The notes beneath the pieces were generated by a model, which saw only the letters and a list, made by a program, of their open reading frames with translations, was not told the origin of the DNA and did not search any database. Positions 16,179 through 27,020 of a stretch of DNA of 64,000 nt are shown in pieces. The translations under genes and the position numbers were made by a program. The DNA comes from Seohaeicola saemankumensis (GTDB taxonomy: Bacteria > Pseudomonadota > Alphaproteobacteria > Rhodobacterales > Rhodobacteraceae). How positions within the stretch are numbered: position 1 is the first letter of the stretch; every line of letters starts with the position of its first letter. Location of the stretch: positions 62,001 through 126,000 of the forward strand of contig NZ_JAIUZI010000013.1 of assembly GCF_020171285.1 (NCBI RefSeq), written 5' to 3'.

Positions 16179-16886
16179 ATGACACCCCAGTTACGCGCGC
16201 TTTCCGTCCACCTCTTTACCGCCACTGGCGCCGTTTTCGCCATGCTGGCCATGCTGGCGGCGGCCGAAGAAAAATGGAGCCTGATGTTCCTCTGGCTGGT
16301 CGTGGCCTTTGCCGTCGACGGCGTCGATGGCCCGCTGGCGCGCCGCTACCATGTCAAACGCTTCGCGGCGGAATTCGACGGCGTGCTGCTGGATCTGATC
16401 ATCGACTACCTGACCTACGTGTTCATCCCCGCCTTTGCCCTCTTCCAATCCGGGCTGATGGACGGCTGGACAGGCTGGGCCGCGATCATCGTGATCACCT
16501 TCGCCAGCGCGCTCTACTTCGCCGACACACGGATGAAGACCAAGGACAATTCCTTTTCCGGCTTTCCCGGCTGCTGGAACATGCTGGTGCTGGTGATCTT
16601 CGCGCTCGAACCCAACTTCTGGGTCAGCCTGTCGCTGGTCACCGCCCTGGCCGTGGCCATGTTCCTGCCGCTGAAATTCGTCCACCCCGTGCGCACCGAA
16701 CGCTGGCGCCCTGTGACCCTGCCGATGGCGCTGGCCTGGACCTTCTTCGCCGGCTGGGCCGCCTGGGTCGACTTCCACCCCGACAGCTGGGCGCATTGGG
16801 GCCTGGTCATCACCAGCGTCTACCTGCTGTTCGTCGGCATCGCCCAGCAGCTGGTGCCGCAGCGCGACGCTCAGAGAACGTCCTGA
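16179..16886 (+). CDS. pcs: phosphatidylcholine synthase (CDP-alcohol phosphatidyltransferase)
   Basis: This enzyme condenses CDP-diacylglycerol with free choline to give phosphatidylcholine in the inner membrane, a route typical of alphaproteobacteria. The protein is 235 residues with about 7-8 helices. The CDP-alcohol transferase motif spans DGVDGPLARRYHVKRFAAEF and continues DGVLLDLIIDY (about residues 47-77), giving all the metal-binding aspartates. The Pcs-typical segment FADTRMKTKDNSFSGFPGCW follows. The ATG at 16179 is chosen because it opens the conserved N-terminus. Its 3' end overlaps the convergent GreA/B-like gene by 16 bp. Confidence 0.92.
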   Translation: MTPQLRALSVHLFTATGAVFAMLAMLAAAEEKWSLMFLWLVVAFAVDGVDGPLARRYHVKRFAAEFDGVLLDLIIDYLTYVFIPAFALFQSGLMDGWTGWAAIIVITFASALYFADTRMKTKDNSFSGFPGCWNMLVLVIFALEPNFWVSLSLVTALAVAMFLPLKFVHPVRTERWRPVTLPMALAWTFFAGWAAWVDFHPDSWAHWGLVITSVYLLFVGIAQQLVPQRDAQRTS

Positions 16887-17338
16887 ATCTCCGCGTCCTT
16901 GCCGTTAAAGGCAAAGACATCGCCCGCCTGCAGCCCGGCCATCGCCTTGTAGATCGGGCTCTGGGTCGAGATCCCCATATAGGTCACCCCGTCCACCTCG
17001 AACCGCGCCGTCGACACCGCCACGATGAACCACCGGCCGCCAAAACACACCAGCGCGCCGGGCCCCACCGTATCGGTCAGCGAGAAATCCATGTTTTCGA
17101 TCACGTCGATCTTGGCGTGATGCGCCTGCACCGGATGGTCAAAGGCCGCCGCCAGATCGGCGTTTTCGCGCGCGCCGACGATGTCGTCCTTGTCGTGAAC
17201 CTCGCGGTCGTCCAGCTTGGCCTCCGCCATGAACGCCTCGTAATGCGCGATCGCAGAGGCCAGTTCAGCCGCCTCAAGCGACATCATCTTGTCATGTACG
17301 GCCTGCTTCAGCGCGGCGCGATCCTGCGAATTGTTCAT
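16871..17338 (-). CDS. GreA/GreB-family protein with divergent N-terminal domain
   Basis: A 155-residue protein. The C-terminal half fits the FKBP-like GreA/GreB domain: VGPGALVCFGGRWFIV leading to GISTQSPIYKAMAGLQAGDV. The N-terminal coiled-coil part (about residues 1-75) is acidic and divergent (LDDREVHDKDDIVGARENAD), so the canonical hairpin with its catalytic acidic tip is not obvious. It probably binds the RNA polymerase secondary channel, but may regulate rather than stimulate transcript cleavage. The start ATG is at 17338; an upstream in-frame Met lies in a very basic, poorly supported extension. It converges on pcs with overlapping ends. Confidence 0.75.
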   Translation of the reverse strand: MNNSQDRAALKQAVHDKMMSLEAAELASAIAHYEAFMAEAKLDDREVHDKDDIVGARENADLAAAFDHPVQAHHAKIDVIENMDFSLTDTVGPGALVCFGGRWFIVAVSTARFEVDGVTYMGISTQSPIYKAMAGLQAGDVFAFNGKDAEIQDVL

Positions 17339-17432
17339 CTGGGGTCTGACCTTTCGTTTCTTGCGCACACAGGGTGGTATGGCTGCATCGCAAATGCAAT
17401 CGGTTTTCGCGATATGTCCCGGGCGCGGCCGG

Positions 17433-17888
17433 CTAAATCAGGAACCCGCCCGCCCCTTCGTGGCGCAGCAGGGCGACCTTGGTCTCCACCCCCTCGCCGC
17501 CGGAAAACCCGGTCAGCCCGCGCGCGCCCATCACCCGGTGACAAGGGATGATCACCGGGATCGGATTGCCGCCACAAGCCTGCCCCACCGCCTGCGCCGG
17601 ATGGCCCAGCGCCTTTGCGATCTCGCCATAGGTCCGGGTATAGCCAAAGGGGATCTTCCGCATCTCCTCGCAGACCGCCTGCTGAAACGCCGAGCCTTCC
17701 ACCCGCAGCGGCAGGTCGAACACCTCCAGCCGCCCCGCGTCATAGGCGCTGAGCTGCGCCGCCGCCTCCCGCAACACCGCATCCGCCTCGCCCTCGGCCA
17801 CACCGCCCCAGGACAAACGCGTCACCGCGCCGCCCTCCGCCGTCACCGCCAGGGGGCCAAACTGCGTCTCCACCACCAACGTCGCCAT
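17433..17888 (-). CDS. ogt: methylated-DNA--[protein]-cysteine S-methyltransferase
   Basis: A suicide DNA-repair protein that takes methyl groups from O6-methylguanine onto a cysteine. The 151-residue protein has the helix-turn-helix region (FGYTRTYGEIAKALGHPAQA) and the active-site motif IPVIIPCHRVMGARGLTGF (about residue 115). It lacks the Ada N-terminal domains, so it is an Ogt/MGMT-type single-domain enzyme. The start ATG at 17888 opens the family N-terminus MATLVVETQFGPLAV; the longer frame upstream is low-complexity sequence overlapping the ileS terminator region. It follows ileS on the same strand. Confidence 0.93.
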   Translation of the reverse strand: MATLVVETQFGPLAVTAEGGAVTRLSWGGVAEGEADAVLREAAAQLSAYDAGRLEVFDLPLRVEGSAFQQAVCEEMRKIPFGYTRTYGEIAKALGHPAQAVGQACGGNPIPVIIPCHRVMGARGLTGFSGGEGVETKVALLRHEGAGGFLI

Positions 17889-17940
17889 GCGCCAATACCT
17901 GCCATGCAGCCCCCGGCCACACAACCCCGCCAACACACCC

Positions 17941-18021
17941 AAAAGGGGCGCGGCCCCCAGGACCCCGCCCCCTTTCATCTCTTTGCAAATACTCCGGGGA
18001 GCGCGAGGGGCTGGCCCCTCG
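17941..18021 (-). terminator. ileS terminator region with two hairpins
   Basis: Read on the minus strand, a perfect 8-bp hairpin CGAGGGGC/GCCCCTCG (18021-18004) follows the ileS stop by 9 bases. A GC-rich stem (17975-17941) then ends in TTTT, the form of an intrinsic terminator. Between them is CCCCGGAGTATTTGCAAAGA, which resembles a sequence common in Rhodobacteraceae intergenic regions (recalled, not searched). Confidence 0.6.
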
Positions 18022-18030
18022 TTCCCGCCC

Positions 18031-20952
<2,922 letters not shown>

Positions 20953-21292
20953 GGGTGGCGTCCTTCGGATGGTCGTGTCTGGAAACGATGCGGTCGGTGC
21001 GAATGCTCAAACACCTTTGCCCGGCGACTGGAGGATCAGATCGCCGGGGTGATAATTCGAATAATGATAAAGCGCGGATGGCTCATGGCGCGGGTTATAG
21101 GCGCGGCAGCGACGGGGGTAAAGCCGGAACCCGCGCGGGCCCGGATCCGACCCGCGGATCGCCCCGCCCGGCCACGCCGTCACCTGACGCCAATGCGCGT
21201 CAAAACTGCGCACTCGCCCCGGCGAAAATTTTGTACAAAACGGTCAATGGCCACCCCGTGGGCGGTACAAAACGTCCAAAACCCCGCGCGGC
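20953..21292. other. 340-bp intergenic region upstream of ileS
   Basis: No supported gene. Short frames here have atypical composition and no ribosome site. The stretch around 21050-21080 is unusually AT-rich for this genome and contains ATAATTCGAATAAT (21051-21064), a near-palindrome centred on ATTCGAAT. This is the likely ileS promoter region. The left-over sequence towards 21292 is the trailing region beyond the VIT-family gene's 3' end. Confidence 0.4.
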
Positions 21293-22003
21293 TCAGCCGT
21301 GAAACAGGGTTCCCACGAAATAGGCGATCCCCGCCGCCACCCCGCCAATCGCCAGCGTCTCCAGCCCCGATTTCCACCACGCGCTCAGCGACCAGCGGCT
21401 TTTCATCGCGCCGATGGCAAAGAAAACCGCCATCGTCATCCAGGCCGACCAGGCAAAGGCGTTTTCGATACCTATAACAAAAGGCATCAGCGGCACCATC
21501 CCCGCCACGAGAAACGCGACAAAGGTCGCCACGGCGGCCCGCATCGGGTGCGGATCGACGCCGCCCAGCCCGTATTCACCCTCCAGCATCAGCCCGATCC
21601 AGTTTTCCCGATCTGCGGTGATCGCGTCGGTGGCATCCTCAAGCACTTGCCCTGAAAGCCCTTTTTGCGCCAGTATCTCGCGCACCTCCAGCCGCTCGCC
21701 ATCCGGGTGATGGGCGATGTGGCGTTCCTCGACCTGACGGAGGCGCTTGATATTGTCGACCTCGGCCTTGGTGCCCGAGTAGTTGCCCGCCGCCATCGAG
21801 AACCCGTCCGCCAGCACGTTGGCAAGGCCAAGTGCAACAATAACGAATGACGACAGGCCCGCGCCGGCGACACCGGCCACAATGGCGAATGTGGTGACAG
21901 ACCCGTCGATGCCGCCATAGACCACGTCGCGCAACACGCCGCGCCCCGGCGGCGCGCCGATCCGGTCGCGGACTTCCTCTGCGCTGTGGCCATGCTCGGT
22001 CAT
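21293..22003 (-). CDS. VIT1/CCC1 family metal transporter
   Basis: A 236-residue membrane protein of the vacuolar iron transporter (VIT1/CCC1) family, which moves Fe2+ or Mn2+ by proton antiport. The first helix region VLRDVVYGGIDGSVTTFAIV and the second LGLANVLADGFSMAAGNYSG are hallmark segments. The cytoplasmic metal-binding domain (about residues 75-135) is rich in Glu and His (QVEERHIAHHPDGERLEVRE). Three more helices follow to the C-terminus. In bacteria such proteins probably export or detoxify iron or manganese. It is a single gene, with about 80 bp before the YcjF gene upstream. Confidence 0.9.
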   Translation of the reverse strand: MTEHGHSAEEVRDRIGAPPGRGVLRDVVYGGIDGSVTTFAIVAGVAGAGLSSFVIVALGLANVLADGFSMAAGNYSGTKAEVDNIKRLRQVEERHIAHHPDGERLEVREILAQKGLSGQVLEDATDAITADRENWIGLMLEGEYGLGGVDPHPMRAAVATFVAFLVAGMVPLMPFVIGIENAFAWSAWMTMAVFFAIGAMKSRWSLSAWWKSGLETLAIGGVAAGIAYFVGTLFHG

Positions 22004-22086
22004 ACGAAAATCTCCTTGCTTTTCAGCACCCTACTTCAGTTTTGGGCCAGGGGACTTGCGGTAGATCAAAGCCGCCGCGCGATGAC

Positions 22087-23112
22087 CTACGGGTCCTTTT
22101 CGGCGGATTTTCCAGCGCCCGGAATGATCCCCTTCAGCGCCCGCCCAATAATGGTGCGGACCGAGGGCCGCCGCTTGGCCGAAAACGGCAGCGGGCGGCA
22201 AACCTCCATCGCCGCCACGCCAACCCGCGCACTCAGCGCCCCGTTCACCAGCCCCTCGCCAAACCGCCGCGACAGCCGGCTAAGCACCGAACCGCCCAGC
22301 ACCGGCTCCAGCAGATCGTCGCCGACCGCCACCGCCCCCGTCGCAACCAGATGTGTGAACACCGCTCGCGTCAGCCGCCAGCTGCCCAGAAACCCGGAGC
22401 GGCCACCGTAGATCTCCGCCACCCGCCGGATCATCCGCAGACTGGACGTGAGAGCGGCAATGACATCGGCCAGGGCCAGCGGCACCAGCGCGGTCACCGT
22501 CGCGATCTGACGGGCGGCGGCCTCGACTTCACGTTGCGCCGCCGCATCCAGCGGGGTCAGCACTTCATCCTCTGCCAGGGCCAGCAGGGTTGAGGCATCG
22601 AACTGTTCATCGGCCCGCTCAGCCAGGCGCTGGCGGCCCCAGCCCGTGTCCTCGCGATGGGCATAGAACCGGTTGAGCCGGTCCACGACCCGCCGCGCGG
22701 CGATCAGGTCGGCTTCGGCCAAGGCCGTATCGGCCGCCCGGCGCAGATCGTCGATCCGGCCCAGCCGGGCAATGGCGGACACCTCTCGCAGCGCGATGGC
22801 AAGACAGACCACCAGCAGCGCCGCGATCAGGCCGGTCACGGCCCAGCCCAGCAGCGGCGCCCGCTCGAGCAGCCGCATGGCAAAGTCCCATGCCGCAACC
22901 GACAGGGCAGCCCCGACGAGCGCGGCCGACAGCCCCCAGAACCACCGCGATAACCGCGAGGGGCGGCGGGCGGCCATCCGGGCCGCGGCCTGCATCGCCT
23001 GCCCGGTCGCCGCGGGTGCCGGCGCATCGGGCACCGGCGGCGCATCGGTGACGCTGGGCGCATCGTCTGCGCCGGTGCCTTCGAGGTCGATCAACACGGG
23101 GCCCTGTGTCAT
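22087..23112 (-). CDS. YcjF-like DUF697 membrane protein (TIGR01620 family)
   Basis: A 341-residue protein: a Pro/Ala-rich cytoplasmic N-terminus (about 1-50), two adjacent helices (about 58-110), and the DUF697 domain (about 200-330, with ALVPLALADVIAALTSSLRM and VGDDLLEPVLGGSVL). This is the YcjF family, which partners the GTPase-like YcjX in stress-induced loci. Its start overlaps the GNAT stop by 4 bp. It is last in ycjX-GNAT-ycjF. The biochemical role of the family is not established. Confidence 0.86.
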   Translation of the reverse strand: MTQGPVLIDLEGTGADDAPSVTDAPPVPDAPAPAATGQAMQAAARMAARRPSRLSRWFWGLSAALVGAALSVAAWDFAMRLLERAPLLGWAVTGLIAALLVVCLAIALREVSAIARLGRIDDLRRAADTALAEADLIAARRVVDRLNRFYAHREDTGWGRQRLAERADEQFDASTLLALAEDEVLTPLDAAAQREVEAAARQIATVTALVPLALADVIAALTSSLRMIRRVAEIYGGRSGFLGSWRLTRAVFTHLVATGAVAVGDDLLEPVLGGSVLSRLSRRFGEGLVNGALSARVGVAAMEVCRPLPFSAKRRPSVRTIIGRALKGIIPGAGKSAEKDP

Positions 23113-23561
23113 GTCGCGGCCTCCTTCTTTTCCCAGACGAATATGATGTCGGGCATGTTCTCATCGTTTTCCGCCCCGTCGCCACGTTCGGATTCGACAA
23201 AACCCTGACGGCGATAGAACCGCTGCGCGCCCTCGTTGACCTGCAGCGTGCGCAACCATAACCGCGACCGCCGCGCCTTGGCATGGCCCAGCAACCGCCG
23301 CCCCACGCCCTTGCGGTTGGTCTGCTGCGCCATGTAGAGCGCGCAGATTTCCTCGCCGTCGCGGGCGATGAACCCGTGAATGCGGCCATTGCCATCGGCC
23401 ACCGTGACCCAGCCGTAGTCGATCATCGCGCCGCAAAACCGGATCATCTCGGCGGCGGTGTACAGCTTGGGCATCCACTCCGTTTCTTCCTGAAACCGGT
23501 ACAGGATATGGCCCAACGCACCCGCGTCGGTGGATCTGGCTGGCCGCAGGTCGATGTTCAC
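23109..23561 (-). CDS. GNAT family N-acetyltransferase
   Basis: A 150-residue single GNAT domain, including the acetyl-CoA-binding motif A LYMAQQTNRKGVGRRLLGHA (about residues 80-99) and motif B NEGAQRFYRRQGFVESERGD (about 115-134). It opens MNIDLRPARSTDAGALGHIL. It is embedded between ycjX and ycjF with 4-bp overlaps on both sides, so it is translated with them and may modify a partner or an envelope-stress target. The substrate is unknown. Confidence 0.88.
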   Translation of the reverse strand: MNIDLRPARSTDAGALGHILYRFQEETEWMPKLYTAAEMIRFCGAMIDYGWVTVADGNGRIHGFIARDGEEICALYMAQQTNRKGVGRRLLGHAKARRSRLWLRTLQVNEGAQRFYRRQGFVESERGDGAENDENMPDIIFVWEKKEAAT

Positions 23562-24985
23562 AGCCGGTCCCCCAGCAGGAATTGCGCGGCGCGGTCGAGC
23601 CGGATGTGCGGCGGGCCGTCACCCGGCGACAGGGTCAGCGGCGCGGGCGCAAAGGACATCGCCTGATACCCGGCCCCCAGCCATTCGGTGTCACCGTTCA
23701 TCGCCGGGCCGATCAGCTGCGCCGGGTCCTCCGGCAGCGCGCCGGGGTAAAACGCGGCCTGTTTGCCCCGCGTGCCATCGGGGTTCAGCAAGCTGCCCCG
23801 GACGCAAGGCAGGTCGCTCCCACCGTGGCTGCGCATCTCTTCGGTGGTGGCGCGCAGGGCGGCCAGAGACAGGGCGGCGGTGTCAGCCCCGGCAAACTGC
23901 GCCTTGTCTCGGGCATCGCGGGTCAGGGCCTCCATGATGGCGGTCAGGCGCGGGTGCTGCAGGTGGTGCAAATGGTCGGCCTTGGTGGCCGCGAACAGAA
24001 TCTTTTCCACCCGTTTGCCCCGCAGCAGCCGGGTCAGAAAGGCGTTGCGCCCCGGTTTGAAGGCGGCAAGGATTTCCGACATCGCCCGGCGCATGTCGCC
24101 AACCGCCTCGGGGCCGGAATTGATCGCGCCCAATGCGTCGACCAGAACCACCTGCCGGTCGATGCGGGCGAAATGGTCACGAAAGAACGGTTTGACCACC
24201 TTGGATTTATACGCCTCGAAACGCCGTTCCATCTCGCGGTGCAGGCTGCCTCTGCGCGAGGGTTCGGCAAAGGGGATCGGCGCGAATGTCAGCACCGGCG
24301 AACCGGCCAGATCGCCCGGCAGCAGGAACCGCCCGGGCGTACAGCGGTGATAGCCTTCCTTGCGGGCGATCCCGAGGTAACGCGCAAAGCGCGTGGCCAG
24401 ATCCTGTGCCAGCTGTTCGTCATGCGCCGCCGTCGGGTCGACCGCCCGCGCCCGTTCCATAAAGCCCTGCGCGCTGGCCCGCTTGTCCAGCCAGCTGAGC
24501 GCATCGCCCGCCCATTGGTCATAGCTCTGGTCCAGCAAGGCAAGGTCGAGAAGCCATTCACCGGGATAGTCGACAATGTCCACATGGACGGTGCGCGGCC
24601 CCTGCAGCCCGGCCAGCATGCCCTTTGGCTGGACCCGCAGCGACAGGCGCAGTTCGGAAATCGCCCGCGTGCTGTCGGGCCAGTGCGGTTCGGCCGAGGT
24701 CAGCGCGCGCAGATGCCTTTCGTATTCAAATCGCGGCACGGTATCGTCGGGCTGCGGTTGCAGGAACGCCGCCACGATGCGGCCTTCCTGTGCGGCGGCG
24801 AGCCCCGGCATCCGGCCACGGTCCAGCAGGTTCGCGACCAGCGAGGTGATGAACACCGTCTTGCCCGCGCGCGCCAGACCGGTGACGCCCAGACGGATCA
24901 CCGGTTCGAAGAACGTCTCCGAGATCCGGTCGCCCGCGTTTTCGACGCTGCGCACGACCCCGTCTGCCAGTGATGCGATGACCAA
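23558..24985 (-). CDS. YcjX family (DUF463) GTPase-like protein
   Basis: A 475-residue P-loop protein of the YcjX/DUF463 family. Walker A is GLARAGKTVFITSLVANLL (about residues 35-53). DYPGEWLLDLALLDQSYDQW (about 140-160) corresponds to the switch/Walker B region, and FAATKADHL supplies a TKAD guanine-specificity motif. No membrane segment is seen. It heads the ycjX-GNAT-ycjF operon and diverges from truA (118-bp gap). Members are linked to phage-shock or heat-stress regulons in enterobacteria; the function here is inferred from family only. Confidence 0.9.
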   Translation of the reverse strand: MVIASLADGVVRSVENAGDRISETFFEPVIRLGVTGLARAGKTVFITSLVANLLDRGRMPGLAAAQEGRIVAAFLQPQPDDTVPRFEYERHLRALTSAEPHWPDSTRAISELRLSLRVQPKGMLAGLQGPRTVHVDIVDYPGEWLLDLALLDQSYDQWAGDALSWLDKRASAQGFMERARAVDPTAAHDEQLAQDLATRFARYLGIARKEGYHRCTPGRFLLPGDLAGSPVLTFAPIPFAEPSRRGSLHREMERRFEAYKSKVVKPFFRDHFARIDRQVVLVDALGAINSGPEAVGDMRRAMSEILAAFKPGRNAFLTRLLRGKRVEKILFAATKADHLHHLQHPRLTAIMEALTRDARDKAQFAGADTAALSLAALRATTEEMRSHGGSDLPCVRGSLLNPDGTRGKQAAFYPGALPEDPAQLIGPAMNGDTEWLGAGYQAMSFAPAPLTLSPGDGPPHIRLDRAAQFLLGDRL

Positions 24986-25103
24986 TGCGGTCTCCTGCCC
25001 GTAGTGCCCCGTTATGCCTTGGGGCCAAGATAGTCAGGCCAGCGCCCTGCGCCAAGCTCCAGTTGGGCTTGCCCGCGCGCCACCGCCACGCTAGAGCCGC
25101 GCC

Positions 25104-25874
25104 ATGCCCCGTTACGCTTTGAAAGTCGAATACCAAGGTGCGCCGTTTGCCGGCTGGCAACGGCAAAAGGACCAGCCGTCGGTGCAGGGCGCCATCGAGG
25201 CCGCTCTGGCCCGGCTGGAACCGGGCCCCCACACCATTGCCGCCGCCGGGCGCACCGACGCGGGTGTGCACGCGCTGGGGCAGGTGGCCCATTGCGACAT
25301 GACCAAGGACTGGGAGCCGTTCCGGCTGAACGAGGCCTTGAATTACCACCTGAAGCCCGCACCGGTGACGATTTTGGCCGTGGCGCGGGTCGAAGACGAC
25401 TGGCACGCGCGGTTCTCGGCCATCGAGCGGCAATATCTGTTCCGTATCCTGACCCGCCGCGCCCCGGCCACGCATGACCTCGGGCAGGTCTGGCAGGTCG
25501 GGCGGGCGCTGGATGTGGGGGCGATGCAGGCCGGGGCCGAGCAGCTGATCGGGCGGCATGATTTCACGACGTTTCGCTCTGCGATCTGCCAGGCGGCGAG
25601 CCCGGTGAAAACGCTCGACGAATTGCGGGTCGAGGCGGTTCAGGGCTTTTCCGGGCCGGAAGTGCATTTTAACGTGCGTGCGCGGTCGTTCCTGCACAAC
25701 CAGGTGCGCAGTTTCGTGGGCACGCTGGAGCGGGTCGGGGCGGGGTCATGGTCGCCGCAGGATGTCGGCGCCGCGCTGGCTGCGCGGGACAGGTCGGCCT
25801 GCGGTCCGGTTTGCCCGCCGCAGGGACTTTATCTGGCCCGTGTGGGATACCCGCAGGATCCGTTTGCGAGCTGA
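25104..25874 (+). CDS. truA: tRNA pseudouridine(38-40) synthase TruA
   Basis: TruA isomerises uridines 38-40 in the anticodon arm of tRNAs. The protein is 256 residues. The catalytic Asp lies in [17 protein letters not shown] (about residue 52), with RQYLFRI and [17 protein letters not shown] further on. It starts [20 protein letters not shown], the conserved N-terminus. Downstream, 25875-25994 contains an 11-bp motif CCTGATTCTGG twice (25888 and 25901). Confidence 0.95.
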   Translation: MPRYALKVEYQGAPFAGWQRQKDQPSVQGAIEAALARLEPGPHTIAAAGRTDAGVHALGQVAHCDMTKDWEPFRLNEALNYHLKPAPVTILAVARVEDDWHARFSAIERQYLFRILTRRAPATHDLGQVWQVGRALDVGAMQAGAEQLIGRHDFTTFRSAICQAASPVKTLDELRVEAVQGFSGPEVHFNVRARSFLHNQVRSFVGTLERVGAGSWSPQDVGAALAARDRSACGPVCPPQGLYLARVGYPQDPFAS

Positions 25875-25994
25875 TCGGTTTCTGGCTCCTGATTCTGGCC
25901 CCTGATTCTGGTCGCCGATTCCACTATCTGTTGAAGATGTCCCATTCCGGCTTATCTGATCCTGTATCGGGTGCTGTTTAGAGGTAACACAGAG

Positions 25995-26147
25995 ATGCGT
26001 GTGGTACGTTTCACGCTGGGATTGATGGCCGCCGGGCTTCTCGCCGGTTGCGACCCCTCTGGCTTCTCGGCCCCTGCCGGCGTGGATCAGGCGAAATACG
26101 AACGCCACAAGGCCAACCGCGAGGCCTATCTGTATCAAGGCCTGTAA
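25995..26147 (+). CDS. 50-residue predicted lipoprotein
   Basis: A short frame, ATG 25995 to TAA 26147. Residues 1-19 form a lipoprotein signal: MRVVRFTLGLMAAGLLAGCD, with lipobox LAGC and cysteine 19. Asp at +2 would favour inner-membrane retention by the enterobacterial rule. The mature part is about 32 residues, charged and rich in Tyr, Lys and Asn (KYERHKANREAYLYQGL). A ribosome site AGAGGT lies 12-15 bases upstream. It sits alone between truA and the amidotransferase gene. I know no function. The support is the perfect lipobox plus the ribosome site. Confidence 0.68.
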   Translation: MRVVRFTLGLMAAGLLAGCDPSGFSAPAGVDQAKYERHKANREAYLYQGL

Positions 26148-26198
26148 CGCCGTTGCACCGCCGTTGACGCCGCGCCATGCGCCGGGTAATCGGCGGCC

Positions 26199-26933
26199 AT
26201 GACTCGCTTTCTGATCCTGCAGCTTCGCCCCGAAACGGATGCCTCTGACGCCGAGTACGCGTCGATTCTTGCACGGGCTGGACTGGGTGCCGAGCGAACC
26301 CATCGCATTCGCCTGGATCGCGACCCTTTGCCGGAGGCGCTGAACCTTTTGGACTATGCTGGGGTGATCGTTGGCGGCGGCCCCGGTTGCGTCAGTGACG
26401 CGCCCGAACAGAAATCGCCGACCGAGGCGCGGATCGAGGCGCAGATCATGGGGCTGATGCCGCAGATCACCGGCACAGATCACCCGTTCATGGGCTGCTG
26501 TTACGGTCTGGGCATCTTGGCCGCCCATCTGGGTGGCGCCGTCAGCAAGGCGCAATACAGCGAGCCCGTCGGCCCGTCGGCCTGTGTGCTGACCCCCGAG
26601 GCGGCCAGCGATCCGCTGACGGCGGGGTTACCAGATTCCTTCGACGCCTACGTCGGCCACAAGGAAGCGGTGCAGGCGCTGCCGCCCGGCTGTGTTCACC
26701 TTGTCGCATCCGCCCCCTGCCCGTTCCAGATGGTCCGACACGGGCAAAACGTCTATGCCACCCAGTTCCACCCCGAAGCCGATGCCGCCGATTTCGAACA
26801 GCGGATCAACATCTATCGCGATCACGGCTATTTTCCGCCCGATCAGGCCGACACCCTGATCGCGCGCTGCCACGCCGCCGAGGTCACCGTTCCCGGTGAA
26901 ATCCTGCGCCGCTTTGCCGCCCTTTACGGCTGA
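26199..26933 (+). CDS. class I glutamine amidotransferase-like protein
   Basis: A 244-residue stand-alone GATase1-fold protein related to GMP synthase glutaminase domains. The nucleophile Cys lies in FMGCCYGLGILAAHLGG (about residue 100) and the catalytic His-x-Glu in YATQFHPEADAADFEQR (about 188). GGGPGCVSD provides the oxyanion region. Such proteins (YfeJ/GuaA-like) hydrolyse glutamine or gamma-glutamyl compounds; no synthetase partner is adjacent. It is monocistronic, with 50 bp separating it from the small lipoprotein. Confidence 0.88.
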   Translation: MTRFLILQLRPETDASDAEYASILARAGLGAERTHRIRLDRDPLPEALNLLDYAGVIVGGGPGCVSDAPEQKSPTEARIEAQIMGLMPQITGTDHPFMGCCYGLGILAAHLGGAVSKAQYSEPVGPSACVLTPEAASDPLTAGLPDSFDAYVGHKEAVQALPPGCVHLVASAPCPFQMVRHGQNVYATQFHPEADAADFEQRINIYRDHGYFPPDQADTLIARCHAAEVTVPGEILRRFAALYG

Positions 26934-27020
26934 TCGTCAGGCTGCGGCGATCCGCGCAGTGCCACCTTTGCAATGTTGACCCTAGGGTCGCCCTCGAAAC
27001 AGCTTTGGGAGGAGACTGTT

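Noticed and set aside
20953-21292. T-box or other riboswitch leader for ileS
   Set aside because: No T-box sequence or specifier stem was found, and such leaders are not expected in this group.
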